Notes under the pieces: model-generated
The model's input: the letters and a program-made list of their open reading frames with translations, nothing else
The model's database searches: none
Told to the model about the DNA's origin: nothing
Assembly: GCF_022965805.1 (NCBI RefSeq)
Contig: NC_133101.1
Location: forward strand, 49,680,342-49,744,341
Direction of reading: 5' to 3'
DNA: 64,000 nucleotides
From: Primulina eburnea
Taxonomy: Eukaryota > Streptophyta > Magnoliopsida > Lamiales > Gesneriaceae
Translations under genes and position numbers: made by a program
Shown: in pieces, positions 1 to 10,112 of the stretch
How positions within the stretch are numbered: position 1 is the stretch's first letter
Layout of the letters: each line of letters opens with the position of its first letter

Positions 1-2
1 CT

Positions 3-746
3 ATTAGTAAGCTTAAGCTGGTATCTGGACTGCCTAATGTTGACTTTGCCAAAGAAAAAGTGTTTAATGCTTGTCAGCTAGGAAAACAAGTTCGATCAAC
101 TTTCAAAAGCAAGGGAAGAAACTCTTCAGCAAGATGTTTGGAACTTCTTCATATGGACCTGTTTGGACCTATACCGGTGATGAGCTTAGGGGGAAAGAAA
201 TACACTCTTGTAATTATTGACGACTTCTCCAGATTCACATGGGTATTATTCCTAAGCTCCAAAGATCAAACTGCCGATCAACTAATTAAGCTACTCAAGA
301 GGCTTCAAAATGAAAAAAAGGAAGAAATTGACAGAATCAGGAGTGACAGAGGAAATGAATTTCTAAACAAATACCTGTCATCCTACCTTGAAGATCATGG
401 CATTAAACACGAGTTATCAGCTGCAAGATCGCCACAACAAAATGGAGTAGTAGAAAGAAGAAACCGCACACTGAAGGAAGCAGCTAGAACCATGATGGCT
501 GAATCTGGTATCTCACAACGATTTTGGGCTGAAGCCATCAACACAGCTTGTTACACTCAGAGTCGGTCTATGATAATAAAAATCATGAAAAGACTCCATA
601 TGAAGTATGGACCGGAAAATTGCCAGAAGTGGGGTACTTTCGCATATTCGGCTGTAAGTTTTTTATTCATATATATGGCAAAATGCATCTCACCGCATTT
701 GATGTATAGGCTGAAAATGGCATCTTTCTTGGATACTCAGCAGTGA
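3..746 (+). pseudogene. pol: Copia integrase fragment (C1 pol)
   Basis: This open stretch runs in from the window edge and encodes the end of the GAG-pre-integrase region followed by the integrase catalytic core. The DDE residues are visible: the Asp in HMDLFGP near base 155, the Asp in RSDRGNEF near 345 and the Glu in NGVVERRNR near 445. It would insert the cDNA copy into the nucleus-located genome. Similarity to integrase is lost after about base 560, where the frame drifts into unrelated residues. It is therefore a frameshifted pseudogene. Family assignment is secure, while the exact point of the frameshift is inferred. Confidence 0.85.
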
Positions 747-952
747 GTAAAACATACGGAGTGTATAATAAAAAAACTCTCACTGTAGAAGAATCCATAC
801 ATGTTGTGTTCGATGAATCATCTATATGTCATGACAATAGCAACAGTAGCATGCATGATCTGATAAATAATTTTGAAGCTGCTAACCTTGAAGCTAGCAA
901 TGATGATGATGAGATAGACCTAAGAAGAACAGGTGAAACCATATCCAAATAA
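743..952 (+). pseudogene. pol: C1 pol linker between integrase and RT
   Basis: A short open frame follows the integrase. It resembles the variable region between integrase and RT in copia polyproteins: YGVYNKKTLTVEESIHVVFDE is the usual fold-back motif, followed by a low-complexity acidic tract. It lies in a different frame from the integrase upstream, so at least one indel separates them. Confidence 0.6.
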
Positions 953-1024
953 AACCCAACCGGTCAAGAACAAAATCAGCAGACAAATGAACCAGAAAAC
1001 AATTATCAACCGCAGAAAATACCA

Positions 1025-1864
1025 ATGGAAGAAGAGGCACCAGAACAAGAAAACGACATCAATCAACCAACCGAGCCAAATCTATATGGACCTTGTCTCT
1101 GGTGGAACAAGAATCATCCACTCGAGCAGGTCATTGGTCACCCTACTGCTCCTCTTAGAACTAGAAATCAGATGATAAATGAATTTATGCAGGCTGCTTT
1201 CGTTTCTCAAATAGAACCCAAGAAAATTGATGATGCCTTGCTAGACACAAACTGGATAGAGGCTATGCAAGAAGAACTTAATCAGTTTGAAAGGAACAGA
1301 GTATGGCACTTAGTATCTCGACCTAATGATGCTCACATAATTGGAACTAGATGGGTTTACAGAAACAAAATGAATGAAAGTGGTTCAATCATCAGAAATA
1401 AGGCTCGTTTAGTGGCTCAGGGATATGGACATGAGGAAGGAATAGACTTTGATGAATTTTTGCCCATGTTGCCAGATTAGAAGCCATTAGAATATTTCTA
1501 GCTTTTGCAGCATTTAAGGACTTCAAAGTATATCAAATGGATGTTAAATCTTCCTTTCTTAATGGTTTATTAAATGAGGAAGTTTATGTAGAACAACCAC
1601 CCGGTTTTGTTAATCATTCCTTTCCTGATCACTGTTTACAAACTGGATGAGGCCCTATATGGACTCAAGCAAGCTCCGAGAGCATGGTATGACACACTAA
1701 CCAAATTTTTGCTCGAGCATGGATTCTCTATCGGTACAATTGATAAAACTCTATTTAAATTCTCCAGAAATGATCATTCACTTTTTGTTCAAATATATGT
1801 GGACGATATTATTTTTGGTTCAACTAATCCTAAGTTATGTGAAAGATTTTCTAAGATGATGTAG
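1025..1864 (+). pseudogene. pol: Copia reverse transcriptase, broken (C1 pol)
   Basis: The N-terminal RT block (WIEAMQEELNQFERNRVW, then GTRWVYRNK and RNKARLVAQGYG) is open from 1025 to 1480, where a TAG stops it. The next block continues in another frame ([12 protein letters not shown], about 1533-1570). The remainder is in a third frame from about 1640 (ALYGLKQAPRAWYDTL) and includes the catalytic YVDD box near 1795-1810. RT copies the element RNA into cDNA in virus-like particles. All expected motifs are present in order, but three frames and one stop make it non-functional. Confidence 0.9.
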
Positions 1865-1971
1865 GAACAATTTGAAACGAGCATGATGGGCGAATTAAAC
1901 TAATTTTTGGACTGCAAGTCAAGCAGTCTGAAAACGGTATCTTCATTAATCAAGCCAAATATACACGAGAT

Positions 1972-2740
1972 ATGATAAAGAAATTTGGCATGGAAAATTG
2001 CTCTCAAGCCAGCACTCCAATGAGCTCATCAATCAAATTAGATAAAGATGAAGGGGGAATTTCGGTGGATGAAAAAAATGTACAGAGGACTAATTGGGTC
2101 CTTACTATACTTAACAACAAGTCGACCTGGTATTATGTTTGCCGTATGCTTATGTGCACGGTTTCAAGCTAAACCTATGCAATCTCATTTTACTGCTTCT
2201 AAACGCATACTCAAATATTTGAAAGGAACTGCCAATGTCGGTCTTTGGTATTCCAAAGATTCAAGTTTTAATCTTGTAGGTTACTCAGATGCAGATTATA
2301 CTGGATGCAAAATCGATCGAAAAAGCACAAGTGGTTCATGCCAATTCTTGGGTGAAAGATTTATTTCATGGGCCAGCAAGAAACAAACGTCAATCGCTAC
2401 ATCAACCGCTGAATCAGAATACTTAGCAGCCGGAAGTTGTTGTGCTCAGATGCTATGGATACAACAACAGTTAAAAGACTATGGAATCCAAGCCGCTGAA
2501 TCTCCCATATTCTGCGACAACACAAGCGCTATAGCCATAACATACAACCCTGTCATGCACTCTCGGACAAAGCATATCGATATCAGGCATCATTTCATCC
2601 GAGAACATGTCATGAAGAAAGAAATACGGCTTGAATACGTTCATACTGATCAACAAACAGCCGATATTTTCACAAAACCACTACCCGAGGCTAAGTTATC
2701 TTATTTTCGTAATATGCTTGATTTGATTGACATATCATGA
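1972..2740 (+). pseudogene. pol: Copia RT C-terminus and RNase H (C1 pol)
   Basis: From about 2075 one long frame encodes RGLIGSLLYLTTSRPGIMFA, then the RNase H domain with YSDADYTG, the DRKSTSG loop, STAESEYLAA, CDNTSAI and HSRTKHIDIRHHFIRE. It ends at ADIFTKPLPE and a natural stop at 2738-2740. The catalytic Asp-Glu-Asp pattern is visible in these motifs. RNase H removes the RNA strand during reverse transcription. This is the best preserved part of C1. The segment before it (1972-2070) is in another frame. Confidence 0.9.
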
Positions 2741-2940
2741 TATGATTATTTCTTGTATTTGCCTAGTTTAATTTTACAGAAAATAAAAGAAATAGGCAAG
2801 AAACAGTCAGTAATACAAAATAAAATTTTCTTATCATATGAGGCGGGGGCAGTACATCATTAGAAGCGGGGGGGGGGGGGGGGGGAGGGGTGCAGTACAT
2901 GGGCAATACATCAACAGAGGCGGAGGCGTACACTCTTAAT
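2741..2940 (+). repeat. G-rich short repeats with an 18-G run
   Basis: This stretch follows the pol stop. A motif close to GAGGCGGGGGCAGTACATC recurs at about 2840, 2882 and 2913, and an uninterrupted run of 18 G lies at 2868-2885. Sireviruses are known to carry G-rich polypurine-like repeats in this part of the element. No coding potential is seen. Confidence 0.6.
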
Positions 2941-2944
2941 CTCC

Positions 2945-3247
2945 CTATCTACGTACAACCTCCAGGACACAAGCAATACGTGAAAACTCCTCTGAAATGG
3001 ATATGTCCTTCAGAGCAATCCTCTCCTTGGACAGCATGAGAAGATAAACACCATCATCAGAAAAGAAGCCAACATTATCAGCCACGCGAAGTCGTCGCCG
3101 ATACCTTCCTAGCGCTGCCATCTCTCTGGAGGAAGCAGCTAGTTCACATTCAAGGATGAACTGGAGTTTTCGGGATGCCCACACGGCCAGCATTTTCTTC
3201 ATCACTCGATCCTCAATAGCCTTTTTACGAGAAGCCACCACAAGCAT
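2945..3247 (-). CDS. Antisense 100-codon ORF inside C1, unknown protein
   Basis: A complete ORF runs opposite to the element between pol and the env-like ORF. Its ATG is at 3247, directly preceded by an in-frame TGA, so the start is well defined. The protein is basic in its first half and contains RRRLR and an Ala/Ser/Glu-rich helix-like centre (LAASSREMAALGRYRRRL). It shows no signal peptide or membrane segment. A CTATAAATA box lies about 80 bases upstream on the same strand. Antisense accessory ORFs are known in several plant LTR retrotransposons, but I do not recognise this product. An overlapping out-of-frame ATG just upstream is a mild objection. Confidence 0.45.
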   Translation of the reverse strand: MLVVASRKKAIEDRVMKKMLAVWASRKLQFILECELAASSREMAALGRYRRRLRVADNVGFFSDDGVYLLMLSKERIALKDISISEEFSRIACVLEVVRR

Positions 3248-3327
3248 TCATGAATTCTTCGGCTAAGTCTGGACTGTTATCTCTCTCCATCTCTCTTATT
3301 TGATTTTACTGCTAACATCGTTGCCTG

Positions 3328-3336
3328 TATTTATAG
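3328..3336 (-). promoter_or_regulatory. TATA box for the antisense ORF
   Basis: On the minus strand this reads CTATAAATA, a near-ideal plant TATA box. Transcription would start near 3300, giving a leader of about 50 bases before the ATG at 3247. This is sequence inference only. Confidence 0.45.
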
Positions 3337-3494
3337 ATAAAAATCAAGCACCAACAGCCTATTTCATCATGACTGCGGTGGGAAATGTGAAGCGTTCTAT
3401 AATACGCAACCAACGGTTCATTGTCATTCATGCACGTATTTAGGGGGAACAATGGAACAAGCAAACAAAAAAATTCTTTGCAAATTCAAAACAA

Positions 3495-6097
3495 ATGGCT
3501 GCCTCCATTGCACAGAATACAGTAGCTATCAACTTCCCATCCATCTTTTCGATGCCCAACAAGTCTATGAAGGCTATGTTCTGCTCACTCGAAGAATCTG
3601 GGCTTCGAACATTTCTGGGTTGCAGCTTCAACTACTCCGATACATTACTGAAAGAATTGTTTGATTCTGCTCACATGAATAACGGAGAAATTCTTTGTTC
3701 TGTTCAAAACAAAAACTTCATCTTCACCCAGAAAGTGTTTGCTGAATTGTTTAGCTTACCAACGGCTGGCATCACTAACTTCTCTACACTACCAGATGGT
3801 AATACTGATATTTGGCAAAGAAACTTCTCACTCACTAATTCTCCTATCTCTTACCCAACATGCCAGAAGCGAGATTTAAAGATCGAATTTCGATTGTTGG
3901 CTGATATTGTGGAAAAACAATTCTTGCCAAAGCTGGTGCATATGATAAAATTACTATGGAGAAATTCCTTGTTATGGCCACCATCTCCTCCAATCTAGGG
4001 ATCAACTGGTCTGATATTCTTTTCAAAATACTGGTAGCCATGATTAAGAAAGAATCAATCTCACGGCTTCGCGGTTCAAATATGCCACATGTTGATCAAA
4101 GCAGGAGTCCAATCGGTTGACATGATTGAGGTTGGAAAAACCAAACTGTTTTCTTGGGTATCGGTTGACAAATTCATTCAGAAAAACAAACCGATAGATG
4201 AAGAATACGTCACTATCAAAACAGAAACTAGTGTTGAGTTTGTGAAACAAAAGAAACAAAGTGTCTCTACTACCAAAGAAGCAAAAAGAAAGCTGGTTTT
4301 ACAAACAATCTCTGATGAGGAGTCCAAAGACGACTGTTCCAGTTGCTCAGGTTTTCAAGAAAAGAAGAACCACACTACCAACAAAGATTAAGCTGGTCAA
4401 GCATATTTTTGCACCGCTCATTCCTGCCCCTATCTCTGCAGTATCTGTCACCAAGTTGAAAGAGATTCAAATTACGGAGACTGACATCCAGTCCTCCTAT
4501 TCAGGAGTTCCTATTATTCTCTCCTCCGATAAGGGCAAACAGGTGATGATTGATAATCCACCTCTAAACAATGCAGTTCATACGGCCATCATCCTCACAA
4601 GTCAGCATGTCAATGAGGCTGTCCAGACAAAAATGAAGATGTTTGATAAATGTGCTCAATATCGCACTGCTGTCACTTTTGATTCGCTCCTCCAAACCGG
4701 AAAGATACAGGCAGCCGCCAAGCTTGAACGGTCCATTTTGGAATGGGCCGAAACGACATACATTCAAAACGCTCTCCAAAGACGCGACTTTGTGGAGATT
4801 CAAATGAAAGAAAGCACTCTTCGAATCATTATACAATTGAAAAGGAAAATTTTGATTCTACATGTCCTACAGCCAAGGATGATTCTGCAGTCATATCTCA
4901 ACTTGAAATGGACGCATTGTCTTTGGCTATGTCAGTCGCTCACATGCGACAGGAGCTCAATATTCCAGCTGTTGCTGAAAAGAGTAAATTTGACTCTATG
5001 ATGGATATTAATGATATCAGCTCAGAACTAGCTCCACCCATTTCAGTCAGAAGGCCTCTTTGACGATTCCTAGCACTAGCTCTCAACTCTCTTCACTAGA
5101 ACCTACCACAACAGCTAAGAATAAGCTAGATTCTATTCAAGATACTCCACGATCAGAACAACTACAAGCCTCCTCCGCTGGTCAAGACCATTCATCCGAT
5201 GCGAATGCTAAAGTCTTCTCACCTGAAGCTCTTCTTGAAACCGATCATCCAATTCATGAAGCAACTAATCACCCGACCTCTAAAAAATTCATGATGAAGG
5301 ATCCTCCTAGTGCCGAACACCAATAATGTCAGGATGCTTCGGCTCTCCTAGTTGTTTCTCCGCCGCTTTTTGACCATGGAGCATATGCTTCACAGCCTCC
5401 TGATGATTCCAACAAGGCTCCAACTCTTTCAGTTGTTGAGGCAGAGCTGTTTATTTCTGATTTTGATGCGGCTAAACCATTTCAAGAGCCATTTATCTCT
5501 TCACAAGATCCTATTACGGATGATACAACGAATTATACGAGCAGCTCACATCTTCTCCAAAGGAAGTGCAGGAAGCCGTGACACCCATCTCATCAATGCC
5601 TTCCTCACCCAATTATCAAATCGCAAAACCAGAGGAACCAAAGGTCAACCTACTTGCTGAACAAGCAGCACCTGAGGAGAAGAATTTGTGGAAGCGAACT
5701 TCAAGCAAGAACTTCTGAACCGCCTTGCAAATATGGATCAGTCTATCCTTGCTCTAAGTCGCAAACAGTTTGATCTAAAAGAGGACTTCCACTCTATCAA
5801 AAGGACCATGTCTAAAGACTTTGATGCCATGACAACAAGAACTTCCAACCGATAGGATCATCATCATACGGCTCATATCAATAAGTGCCTTGGTCTTTCG
5901 GCACAAATCACTCGTATTGAACAACGGATGGACGCCCAAGGTGCTCAACTTACAGAAATTATGGAATTTCTTGTTCATGGTGATGTCAAAAAGGGGAAAA
6001 GATAGCAGGAAAAGAAAATTCAAGAAGAATTAGCAGTCCTGAAGAAAAAAGAAGACAAGGCTAAAGCCAGGGAACAGAGTTCAGGACTTAAGAAATA
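3495..6097 (+). pseudogene. Sirevirus env-like third ORF, heavily decayed (C1)
   Basis: The frame opens with MAASIAQNTVAINFPSIFS and keeps similarity over about 2.6 kb through at least six frame changes (open pieces 3495-3998, 4089-4391, 4261-5001, 4743-5063, 5060-5326 and on to about 6097). The N-terminal part is the hydrophobic, globular domain seen in plant Sirevirus env-like ORFs. The middle is Ser/Thr/Pro-rich and low complexity. The C-terminal part (about 5730-6097) is a charged coiled coil rich in Lys, Glu and Gln. No clear signal peptide or transmembrane helix survives. Its role in plants is unknown, and env is a positional name only. Confidence 0.65.
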
Positions 6098-6220
6098 GTT
6101 CAGGACTTAATAAATAGTAATATAATACAATTTCTGGCTTCTTGGTTATTGCTAATATAATTTCTGGTTCCTTGGTTCTTCACTATGATAAACAAACTTA
6201 CGGCTCAGTTTTGTCATCAC

Positions 6221-6234
6221 CAAAAAGGGGAAAT
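6221..6234 (+). other. Polypurine tract of C1
   Basis: The purine run CAAAAAGGGGAAAT directly precedes the start of the 3' LTR. This is the expected primer site for plus-strand DNA synthesis. Confidence 0.7.
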
Positions 6235-7404
6235 TTTTAAGAAATGAAACTAGCGTTTCAAGAATTTTGGTGTATGACAAATCAAAATCAACCGCGGCTG
6301 GAATCATAATAAGCTCAACCGGCAAAAACCTACAGGTTTCTTAAACAGCTGATTTTCAACCGCTGATTCTTCAGATTATGGCAAAAGTGAACCGGTTCAT
6401 TTAAGAGAATCACTTATTGCTAAAAGACATTCTATGACCGGTTGAATGCATTCAAAACTCCTTGAAGTCAACGATTAACATCAATTCCAAGAATGATATC
6501 CATTTATCTCTCTATCCCAGAAAGGAAGCTCAGAGATAGACTTTGCAGTCTGATGCGAAAAAGAACAGTTGCCTTAAGAAGAAATCCTCAAGAAAAGAGC
6601 TTCAGATGTATGATGAGCAAAAGGAAGATTAAATGCGAACATTTATTGCTCATAAAGATGAAAGCGACTCATCTGATTCTGAAGCTCAGGTTTACGTTAA
6701 CTGTCCTTTCCGACCGTTAAGTCATTTGGCTATATCAACAGAGAATGATGCAAGCTAAGACAAGATAAGCTATACAAAGATCATTGAGCTTGCCTTCAAA
6801 GAAAATCTCATAGCGCAATCACAATCAATATTCATTTCGCTCTATCTGCACGCAGTTCAACATTAACATACTTGATCATCCAAGGATCTTTTCGTGCTAC
6901 TCAAACAAACTACTGTTTCATATCAGTAACTTGGTGGTTATTTGATTAAAGTTTGTGGTGTCTGGAGAACTAAGGGTTCTTAATATCTAGAAGTGTAAAG
7001 TGATCACTAAGAGTTCCAATACAGGCGGTGTGATAAGTCCTGGTTGGATCGGGCTGTTACAAACATGTTGTAAAGTCAAAGTCTTTTAGTGGAATCATTC
7101 CTAACAAAGGAAGAAGGGGTGACGTAGGAGTATTCAATCTCCGAACATCCATAAAATCCGCTGTCATCTATTTCTTGCATGCTTAAATATCTCTCAGTCA
7201 CTTATTGTTGTTAAGGGTGTTACTAATTTTATTGATCATTGAAAACTCTGAACTATTTTCCGCACAACCAGTAGTTCAAGTTTTCAACCGTTTGAGAAAA
7301 TATTTTTCAACCGCCTAAAAACGGTTGATAGCAAAAATTCAAAAAACAGTAAAATTTGAAAGAGTTCATTCACCCCTCCTCTAAACTCTTTCCCGATCCT
7401 AACA
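6235..7404 (+). mobile_element. 3' LTR of C1
   Basis: This non-coding block begins after the polypurine tract and ends at AACA. It is rich in CGGTTG/CAACCG words (for example near 6290, 6350, 6395, 6440, 7288, 7310 and 7322). Near 7110-7150 it contains GGGGTGACGTAGGAG and CTCCGAACATCCATAAA, which recur in the C3 LTR near 51568-51595 and, more diverged, in the LTR at 12306. The TG start is mutated, so the left edge is uncertain by a few bases. Confidence 0.75.
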
Positions 7405-7413
7405 TAAGACATA

Positions 7414-7740
7414 TGCCAGGATTTGGTAAAAGCACATATGCCAAAAAGCGAAGAGCTAAACGTATAGGTGGATGTCATAAATGTGCAAGGTGGACTTGTA
7501 AGGGAAATGCAAAATGTTGTAATGACATCAATCAATAGAGAAGATAAAATTTTATTCATTAAGAATGGTCTGAGTAAAGAGCATTTGGATAATTTCCTAG
7601 AGATTCTTGATACGCATTCTAGTGGGTACGTGTAAAATGAACTTCTTAAACTATGGTGGCAATTTCAACGTGAGGAATATCAATATGGACGGTGGAATCA
7701 GCTTTACAAAGATCCTATTGTAGTAACGAATATCTGTTTA
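7414..7740 (+). pseudogene. Remnant of a small cysteine-rich, basic plant-virus-like protein
   Basis: Just after the C1 LTR a frame starts near 7414 with a basic run (KKRRAKR) followed by a C-x2-C-x4-C-x5-C cluster (codons near 7470-7512). The frame is lost at a tandem ATCA pair at 7527-7534. A neighbouring frame then stays protein-like to 7740 apart from a stop at 7633-7635. An arginine-rich patch followed by a Cys cluster is the pattern of the 3'-terminal nucleic-acid-binding proteins of Betaflexiviridae (carlavirus and vitivirus types), some of which suppress RNA silencing. That identification comes from pattern memory and is unverified. It is broken and cannot make a full product. Alternatives are a retroelement zinc-binding fragment or chance. 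Confidence 0.4.
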
Positions 7741-7757
7741 GATAAGTAAATATATAT

Positions 7758-7928
7758 ACAATTTCGTCTTGGGAATCTGACGTTAAAAGACCCTGTTTGC
7801 CAATTTATAATAAAATTGGATGGGAAGCATATCCTCGACTCATAGAAGGTGTTGAAGCCGTTACTCAACGTAAAATCAGAGGAAGATGTGAGCCACAATC
7901 ACAACGACTCTGTATATATATGTTTTAA
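7758..7928 (+). pseudogene. Unidentified 57-codon open fragment
   Basis: An open stretch without a clear start encodes TISSWESDVKRPCLPIYNKI and continues with well-mixed residues to a stop at 7926-7928. It lies between the virus-like remnant and the LOG-like gene, in a frame different from both. The composition looks like real protein rather than AT-rich noise, but I do not recognise the family. Confidence 0.3.
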
Positions 7929-8049
7929 TTTTGTCATTTTTATTTTCTTTAGTAATAATAATTTTCTGTTCAAATATTGACTTTTGGCATGTTACGCTTA
8001 TAAATTCATATGTTGTGATCTAACAATTACAGAAAACATATTTCTCAAC

Positions 8050-8682
8050 ATGTCAACGTCCACGGTAAGTAAAATCAAACATATTTGTGTATTTTGTGGA
8101 TCTAGTGCAGGAAAAGATTCAATTTATGAAGAAGTAGCAGAAAAGCTTGGAATAACACTTTCTGAAAAAAGATTCATTTGGTATATGGTGGTGGTGAAGT
8201 TGGCCTAATGAGAAAAGTTGCAAAAGCTGCACATGCATGCGGAAGTGAAGTCTTAGGCATTATTCCGATTACCTTAGCCAATCTTAATGGACCAACAATA
8301 GGAGAAGAAATGAAAGTGGACAACATGTATGAACGAATTACTCAAATGATTGAACATTCAGATGCTTTCATTGCTTTTCCAGGAGGTTTCGGTACTTTGG
8401 AGGAAATATTTCATACTATTTGTTGGGCACAATTAAATCTACAATAAGCCAATTTGTTTGTTAAATGTTAACAATTATTATGATAAACTGTTATCTTTTC
8501 TTGATGATGATGTGGAACAGGGATTTATTTCATCAGTTTCATGAAGGATGTTAGTTTCTGCTACAAGTGAAGGTGAACTTATTGATTTACTACAAGAATT
8601 TAGTCATGAACAAGATCCATTCTTATCTCAACTTAATTGGCCAACATCCAAGAGTAAGAAAAGAAAATTCATGTTATGCTAA
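8050..8682 (+). pseudogene. Intronless LOG-type cytokinin riboside 5'-monophosphate phosphoribohydrolase, broken
   Basis: LOG enzymes release active cytokinin base from its ribotide in one step. Nearly the whole length of about 200 residues is recognisable: KHICVFCGSSAGK at the N-terminus, the GGG-x2-GLM nucleotide-binding turn near 8183-8212, VLGIIP, DAFIAFPGGFGTLEE (the PGGxGTxxE active-site signature, near 8380-8406) and WAQL, then LLNVNNYYDKLLSFLDD and EQGFIS. It is damaged by a frameshift at the A run 8165-8170, a second near 8441-8447 and a TGA at 8542-8544 where Arg (CGA) is likely ancestral. Plant LOG genes usually have several introns and this copy has none, so it is a retrocopy or was carried by something else. 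The divergence from typical plant LOGs looks large. Confidence 0.85.
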
Positions 8683-8960
8683 ACTTGTGATTCAACGGTA
8701 TGTTTTAATATTTTTTTAAGGTATGAATAATCTCATTTTCTTTTTCTCTTAGTTTTTTTATTATATGAAAATAAAAATATCTAGATATATATAGTAATAA
8801 TAATAAAAATAATTTTTAGTTCAATGTCGAGTAAGATGTCAGTAAAATGCACCTGAGACGTATTAGTTAATAATTATTGAAAAATCACAATACGATAGAT
8901 TTTAATATTCATTATATTCAAATTACAGATTAAAAAAAAATTGGTTTTTCATATGTACCA

Positions 8961-8962
<2 letters not shown>

Positions 8963-9027
<65 letters not shown>
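8963..9027. repeat. (AT)n microsatellite
   Basis: About 65 bases of uninterrupted AT dinucleotide repeat. Confidence 0.95.
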
Positions 9028-9029
<2 letters not shown>

Positions 9030-9059
9030 ATCAATTGATATAAAATGTATAATATATGT

Positions 9060-9062
<3 letters not shown>

Positions 9063-9131
<69 letters not shown>
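9063..9131. repeat. (TA)n microsatellite
   Basis: About 69 bases of TA dinucleotide repeat, 36 bases after the previous one. Confidence 0.95.
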
Positions 9132-9133
<2 letters not shown>

Positions 9134-9931
9134 GTGTGTGTTTTCAAATAAAATAATTTCTAAATTTTTTATAAGAATATAGTTAAAAGATATGGTTTGT
9201 ATGGTAGTTAACATGTATAATTGAAAGAATTCTTTTTGTAAAAGTATAATATATACTCACACATCTTTTGGGAGTAAGTGTTGAGAAATGAGGAAACAAA
9301 CAATAATTTTTTATTGATTATTAAAAAAATGGTTAATTACAATAATATAAATCCCTAAAAAATAAATTTAATTAAAAAAGTAAATAAATAACGAGCTGCA
9401 AAGTTCTTTGTTCAATATAATTTTTTTATTTTTTTCTAGATTTGATTGATGTACTATCGATGTGTTATAAAAAAAAAACAACAACAACAAACAAACAACA
9501 CATAAAAAACAAAAAAAATGATTTGTTTGTGTTGGATAAGTTTCAAAGGTAGTCGGATGTATCCATTATATAAATATTTATATATATATAGATATTTATG
9601 GTAGAATGTTTGGAAAAAAAAATATTATAAAATTTTGCAGTCACGTTATTTAAAAAAAGAAAAAAAACAAAAAATGAGGATTTTATTCTTTGTAAATTTT
9701 CCTATTTTGTTTTCAATATTAGTTTATTTAATTGTGTGCTTTAATATTTAGTCTTTTTCATTGAGAGTTAATATTCATTCTAACTCCATGAGTGAAAATC
9801 AACTATTCATTAAATATTTTGACCTGAAAGAATATGGAGTTGAGGCTTTTACAATAATATTCTTGATATTATACATGTTATGGTGGCTGGTGTGAATTAT
9901 CTTTTTGACTATATTACCATAAAAAATTTAG

Positions 9932-9932
<1 letters not shown>

Positions 9933-9973
<41 letters not shown>
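9933..9973. repeat. (AT)n microsatellite
   Basis: About 40 bases of AT dinucleotide repeat. Confidence 0.95.
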
Positions 9974-9977
<4 letters not shown>

Positions 9978-10045
9978 ACTTTATATATTATGTAAAAATA
10001 AAAATAATAATAAAAGCACATATAATTATATATTATTATATTAAA

Positions 10046-10048
<3 letters not shown>

Positions 10049-10108
<60 letters not shown>
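10049..10108. repeat. (AT)n microsatellite
   Basis: About 60 bases of AT dinucleotide repeat directly bordering a tandem duplication. Confidence 0.95.

Positions 10109-10112
<4 letters not shown>

Larger units (their letters stand above)
1..7404 (+). mobile_element. Ty1/copia retrotransposon C1, Sirevirus-like, 5'-truncated by window
   Basis: Only the 3' part of this element lies in the window. Order on the plus strand is integrase, reverse transcriptase, RNase H, a G-rich spacer with an antisense ORF, a long env-like ORF, a polypurine tract and a 3' LTR. Integrase before RT defines copia, and the extra long ORF after RNase H is the Sirevirus arrangement. All coding parts are broken by frameshifts and stops. 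The 3' end is set at AACA (7401-7404), matching the GATCCTNNCA ending of the related LTR at 13209. The 5' LTR, gag and protease are outside the window, so no target-site duplication can be checked. Confidence 0.85.

Noticed and set aside
6493..6720. 75-codon ORF in the C1 LTR
   Set aside because: Random frame in non-coding LTR, with no family similarity.
8050..8682. A functional LOG gene
   Set aside because: Two frameshifts and one stop are visible, and a one-base sequencing error could explain only part of this.
8963..9131. AT-rich replication origin or matrix attachment site
   Set aside because: Simple AT dinucleotide repeats alone do not support such a call.
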